Shown one piece after another: positions 13,972-15,357 of a stretch of DNA of 15,357 bases. Positions within the stretch are counted from its first letter, which is position 1. Every line of letters starts with the position of its first letter. The translations under genes were made by a program, and so were the position numbers. Under the pieces are notes generated by a model. The model worked only from the letters and a program-made list of their open reading frames with translations, had not been told where the DNA came from and did not search any database. The stretch is taken from NCBI GenBank assembly GCA_002383425.1, contig DFYV01000025.1:10151-25507 (forward strand). Reading direction: 5' to 3'. This stretch comes from Bacteroidales bacterium UBA4073. GTDB taxonomy: Bacteria > Bacteroidota > Bacteroidia > Bacteroidales > Tenuifilaceae.

Positions 13972-14856
13972 ATGAAAGCTTATGTTTTTCCGGGGCAAGG
14001 TGCCCAGTTTGTTGGCATGGGTAAGGATTTGTACGATAATTCACCCATAGCCAAGGAACTCTTTGAAAATGCAAATCAAATTTTAGGATTTAGAATAACC
14101 GATTTAATGTTTGCAGGCACTGACGAAGATTTAAAGCAAACCAAGGTTACGCAACCAGCAATTTTTCTACATTCTGTCATTCTTGCCAAAGTTTTAGGCA
14201 ATGATTTTAAACCCGATATGGTAGCAGGGCATTCATTGGGTGAGTTTTCGGCATTGGTTGCAGCAGGAGCATTAAGCTTCGACGATGGGCTACGGCTTGT
14301 GTCGGCACGAGCTATGGCCATGCAAAAGGCGTGTGAGCTTGAACCATCAACCATGGCTGCAGTGCTGGGACTGGACGATATGAAGGTTGAAGAAATTTGC
14401 GCCTCTATTAATGAGGTAGTTGTTGCAGCCAACTACAACTGCCCCGGACAACTTGTTATTTCGGGCTCTGTTAAAGGTATCGATATGGCTTGCGAAAAGT
14501 TGAAAGAAGCAGGTGCAAAAAGAGCGCTCAAACTTGCTGTAAGCGGTGCATTCCATTCACCATTCATGGAACCAGCACGTCAGGAACTTGAAGCAGCTAT
14601 AAACTCAACACCATTTAGCAAACCCATTTGTCCGATATACCAAAATGTAACCGCCAAACCCACAACAAATCCCGAAGAGATCAAAACAAACCTTATTGCT
14701 CAGCTAACATCACCTGTTAGATGGACCCAAACCGTTCAGAATATGATTGCCGACGGAGCAACCGAATTTGTTGAGCTGGGTCCGGGCAACGTGTTGCAAG
14801 GCTTAATAAAAAAAGTAAACAAGGATGTAGCAGCCGAAAGCAAGCAAAGCTTATAG
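13972..14856 (+). CDS. fabD: Malonyl-CoA:ACP transacylase
   Basis: Transfers malonyl from CoA to acyl carrier protein for type II fatty-acid synthesis in the cytoplasm. The N-terminal FPGQGAQFVGMG (residues 6-17) supplies the oxyanion-hole glutamine. The nucleophile is S88 in GHSLGE (86-91), and the catalytic partner H195 lies in SGAFHSPFM. The segment NCPGQLVISG after the ferredoxin-like insertion and the C-terminal VELGPGNVLQGLIKKV are also diagnostic. At 294 residues it is full length. It stands alone rather than in a fab cluster, with its own candidate promoter and a strong terminator immediately after the stop. The ATG gives the exact family N-terminus. Confidence 0.96.
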   Translation: MKAYVFPGQGAQFVGMGKDLYDNSPIAKELFENANQILGFRITDLMFAGTDEDLKQTKVTQPAIFLHSVILAKVLGNDFKPDMVAGHSLGEFSALVAAGALSFDDGLRLVSARAMAMQKACELEPSTMAAVLGLDDMKVEEICASINEVVVAANYNCPGQLVISGSVKGIDMACEKLKEAGAKRALKLAVSGAFHSPFMEPARQELEAAINSTPFSKPICPIYQNVTAKPTTNPEEIKTNLIAQLTSPVRWTQTVQNMIADGATEFVELGPGNVLQGLIKKVNKDVAAESKQSL

Positions 14857-14861
14857 CAACG

Positions 14862-14885
14862 AAAAACGCCCAAACGGGCGTTTTT
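14862..14885 (+). terminator. Rho-independent terminator of fabD
   Basis: CGCCC and GGGCG extended by A/T pairs give a 10-bp stem (14862-14871 with 14876-14885) around the AAAC loop, with a run of seven T residues, six bases after the stop codon. The A tract on the left also allows termination of transcription coming from the right. Confidence 0.93.
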
Positions 14886-14922
14886 TTGGTTAATTTTTTT
14901 TGAAACGCTAAGATAAGAAAAA

Positions 14923-14978
14923 GTTAAAGGTTAAAAGATAAAGGGGTTGAGGTTTGAGGTTCAAAGTTCAAGGTTCAA
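14923..14978 (+). repeat. Degenerate heptamer array (GTTAAAG / GGTTCAA types)
   Basis: Eight consecutive 7-bp units in one phase: GTTAAAG, GTTAAAA, GATAAAG, GGGTTGA, GGTTTGA, GGTTCAA, AGTTCAA, GGTTCAA. Unit sequence drifts along the array while the period stays at exactly 7. Confidence 0.85.
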
Positions 14979-14980
14979 GG

Positions 14981-15003
14981 CTTGCCCTGAGTGAAATCGA
15001 AGG
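14981..15003 (+). repeat. CTTGCCCTGAG...CGAAGG core, copy 1
   Basis: Reads CTTGCCCTGAG, then TGAAAT, then CGAAGG. It belongs with the copy at 15220-15242. The CCTGAG-(n)-CGAAGG pattern is one I know as a frequent dispersed intergenic repeat in many environmental bacteria; abundance in this genome is not testable here. Confidence 0.75.
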
Positions 15004-15066
15004 ATTCAAAATTCCAGATTCCAGATTCCAGATTCCAGATTACGAATTACGAATTAAAGATTCCTT
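15004..15066 (+). repeat. Heptamer array (ATTCCAG x4, ATTACGA x2 and variants)
   Basis: Nine 7-bp units in one phase: ATTCAAA, four ATTCCAG, two ATTACGA, ATTAAAG, ATTCCTT. The leading ATT is constant and the other four bases change in blocks, as expected if units are amplified locally after mutation. Confidence 0.9.
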
Positions 15067-15070
15067 TTTT

Positions 15071-15140
15071 CGAACAACGAACAACGAACAACGAACAACG
15101 AACAACGAACAACGAACAACGAACAACGAACAACGAACAA
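15071..15140 (+). repeat. Ten perfect tandem copies of CGAACAA
   Basis: Exactly ten identical heptamers over 70 bp, followed after a short gap by two more (CGAACAA, CGAACAG at 15180-15193). No stop arises in the plus-strand frames, so it produces chance open frames with a TTNNEQR peptide repeat. Perfect identity suggests recent slippage and possible copy-number variation. Confidence 0.97.
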
Positions 15141-15149
15141 CCATTATGC

Positions 15150-15170
15150 CATCAACCGCCAACCATCAAC
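15150..15170 (+). repeat. Three heptamers (CATCAAC, CGCCAAC, CATCAAC)
   Basis: Short period-7 run between the CGAACAA blocks. It is the same unit type as the last units of the array that runs off the right end of the window. Confidence 0.75.
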
Positions 15171-15197
15171 TATTCTCCCGAACAACGAACAGAACGA

Positions 15198-15218
15198 GTT
15201 AAAAGTTAAATGTTAAAA
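15198..15218 (+). repeat. Three heptamers (GTTAAAA, GTTAAAT, GTTAAAA)
   Basis: Three 7-bp units directly abutting core copy 2, of the same type as the units at 14923-14936. The combination heptamer array plus core thus occurs twice. Confidence 0.8.
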
Positions 15219-15219
15219 G

Positions 15220-15242
15220 CTTGCCCTGAGCCTGCCGAAGGG
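15220..15242 (+). repeat. CTTGCCCTGAG...CGAAGG core, copy 2
   Basis: Reads CTTGCCCTGAG, then CCTGC, then CGAAGGG. It shares the outer halves with copy 1 but has a different centre. Flanked on the left by GTTAAAA heptamers and on the right by GGTTAAAAG. Confidence 0.8.
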
Positions 15243-15275
15243 TTAAAAGACATCAAACTCATCAATCTAATCAAC

Positions 15276-15357
15276 CGTGAAACGTGAATCGTGAACCGTG
15301 AACCGTTAACCTTGAACTTTGAACCTTGAACCGTCAACCGTCAACCATCAACTTCAA
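15276..15357 (+). repeat. Heptamer array running off the window end
   Basis: Eleven full 7-bp units in one phase: CGTGAAA, CGTGAAT, CGTGAAC x2, CGTTAAC, CTTGAAC, TTTGAAC, CTTGAAC, CGTCAAC x2, CATCAAC, then a partial TTCAA. Adjacent units usually differ by one base, and AA at positions 5-6 is invariant. Confidence 0.93.

Noticed and set aside
15004..15193. Possible CRISPR array because of regular repeats
   Set aside because: Units are 7 bp in direct tandem with no spacers; no cas genes nearby.
14954..15209. Two overlapping plus-strand open frames of 72-82 codons with TTNNEQR peptide repeats
   Set aside because: They consist wholly of heptamer repeats and the CCTGAG core; the frames are open only because a 7-bp repeat without stops is read. 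No gene-like composition.

Overview
The window looks like a chromosomal segment of a member of the Bacteroidota, probably Bacteroidales-like. The clues are AT-rich intergenic DNA, few recognisable Shine-Dalgarno sites, a PorT-type outer-membrane beta-barrel, two TAnnTTTG-type promoter candidates, futalosine-pathway menaquinone genes, and intergenic DNA full of short period-7 and period-8 repeats of the kind common in this phylum. The taxonomic call is inferred from gene content only.

Left third (1-5.1 kb): a secreted or outer-membrane barrel-like protein with a calcium-loop motif converges on a PutP-like sodium:solute symporter. They share a bidirectional terminator that lies partly inside the symporter's last codons. 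A 449-bp intergenic region holds a MITE-like element (18-bp perfect inverted repeats, internal tandem repeats, diverged 48-bp direct repeats outside). Next come an AmmeMemoRadiSam-type radical SAM enzyme and a convergent nitroreductase, whose stop codons overlap.

Stress block (4.5-8.9 kb, minus strand): Mn-type superoxide dismutase, then a terminator, then a membrane TPR/SpoIIE-type serine phosphatase, Fe-type superoxide dismutase and nitroreductase. The last three are separated by only about 10 bp and look like one operon. A 21-bp palindrome sits just upstream of the Mn-type enzyme and could be a metal- or redox-responsive operator.

Menaquinone block (9.2-11.1 kb, minus strand): futalosine hydrolase (mqnB) and 1,4-dihydroxy-6-naphthoate synthase (mqnD) are split by a repeat island of two oppositely oriented octamer arrays around a REP-like hairpin element. 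One octamer array has become the C-terminal tail of MqnB, which also seems to start at TTG.

Right third (11.2-15.4 kb): a PTPS/QueD-family enzyme and GTP cyclohydrolase I form a tight pterin pair. After a bidirectional terminator come an outer-membrane beta-barrel protein, an unrecognised conserved-looking protein and FabD (malonyl-CoA:ACP transacylase). The last 430 bp are a mosaic of period-7 tandem arrays with two copies of a GCCCTGAG...CGAAGG core. I found no phage, CRISPR, transposase, rRNA or tRNA gene. The most unusual material is the repeat DNA and its intrusion into mqnB, followed by the phosphatase-superoxide dismutase arrangement.
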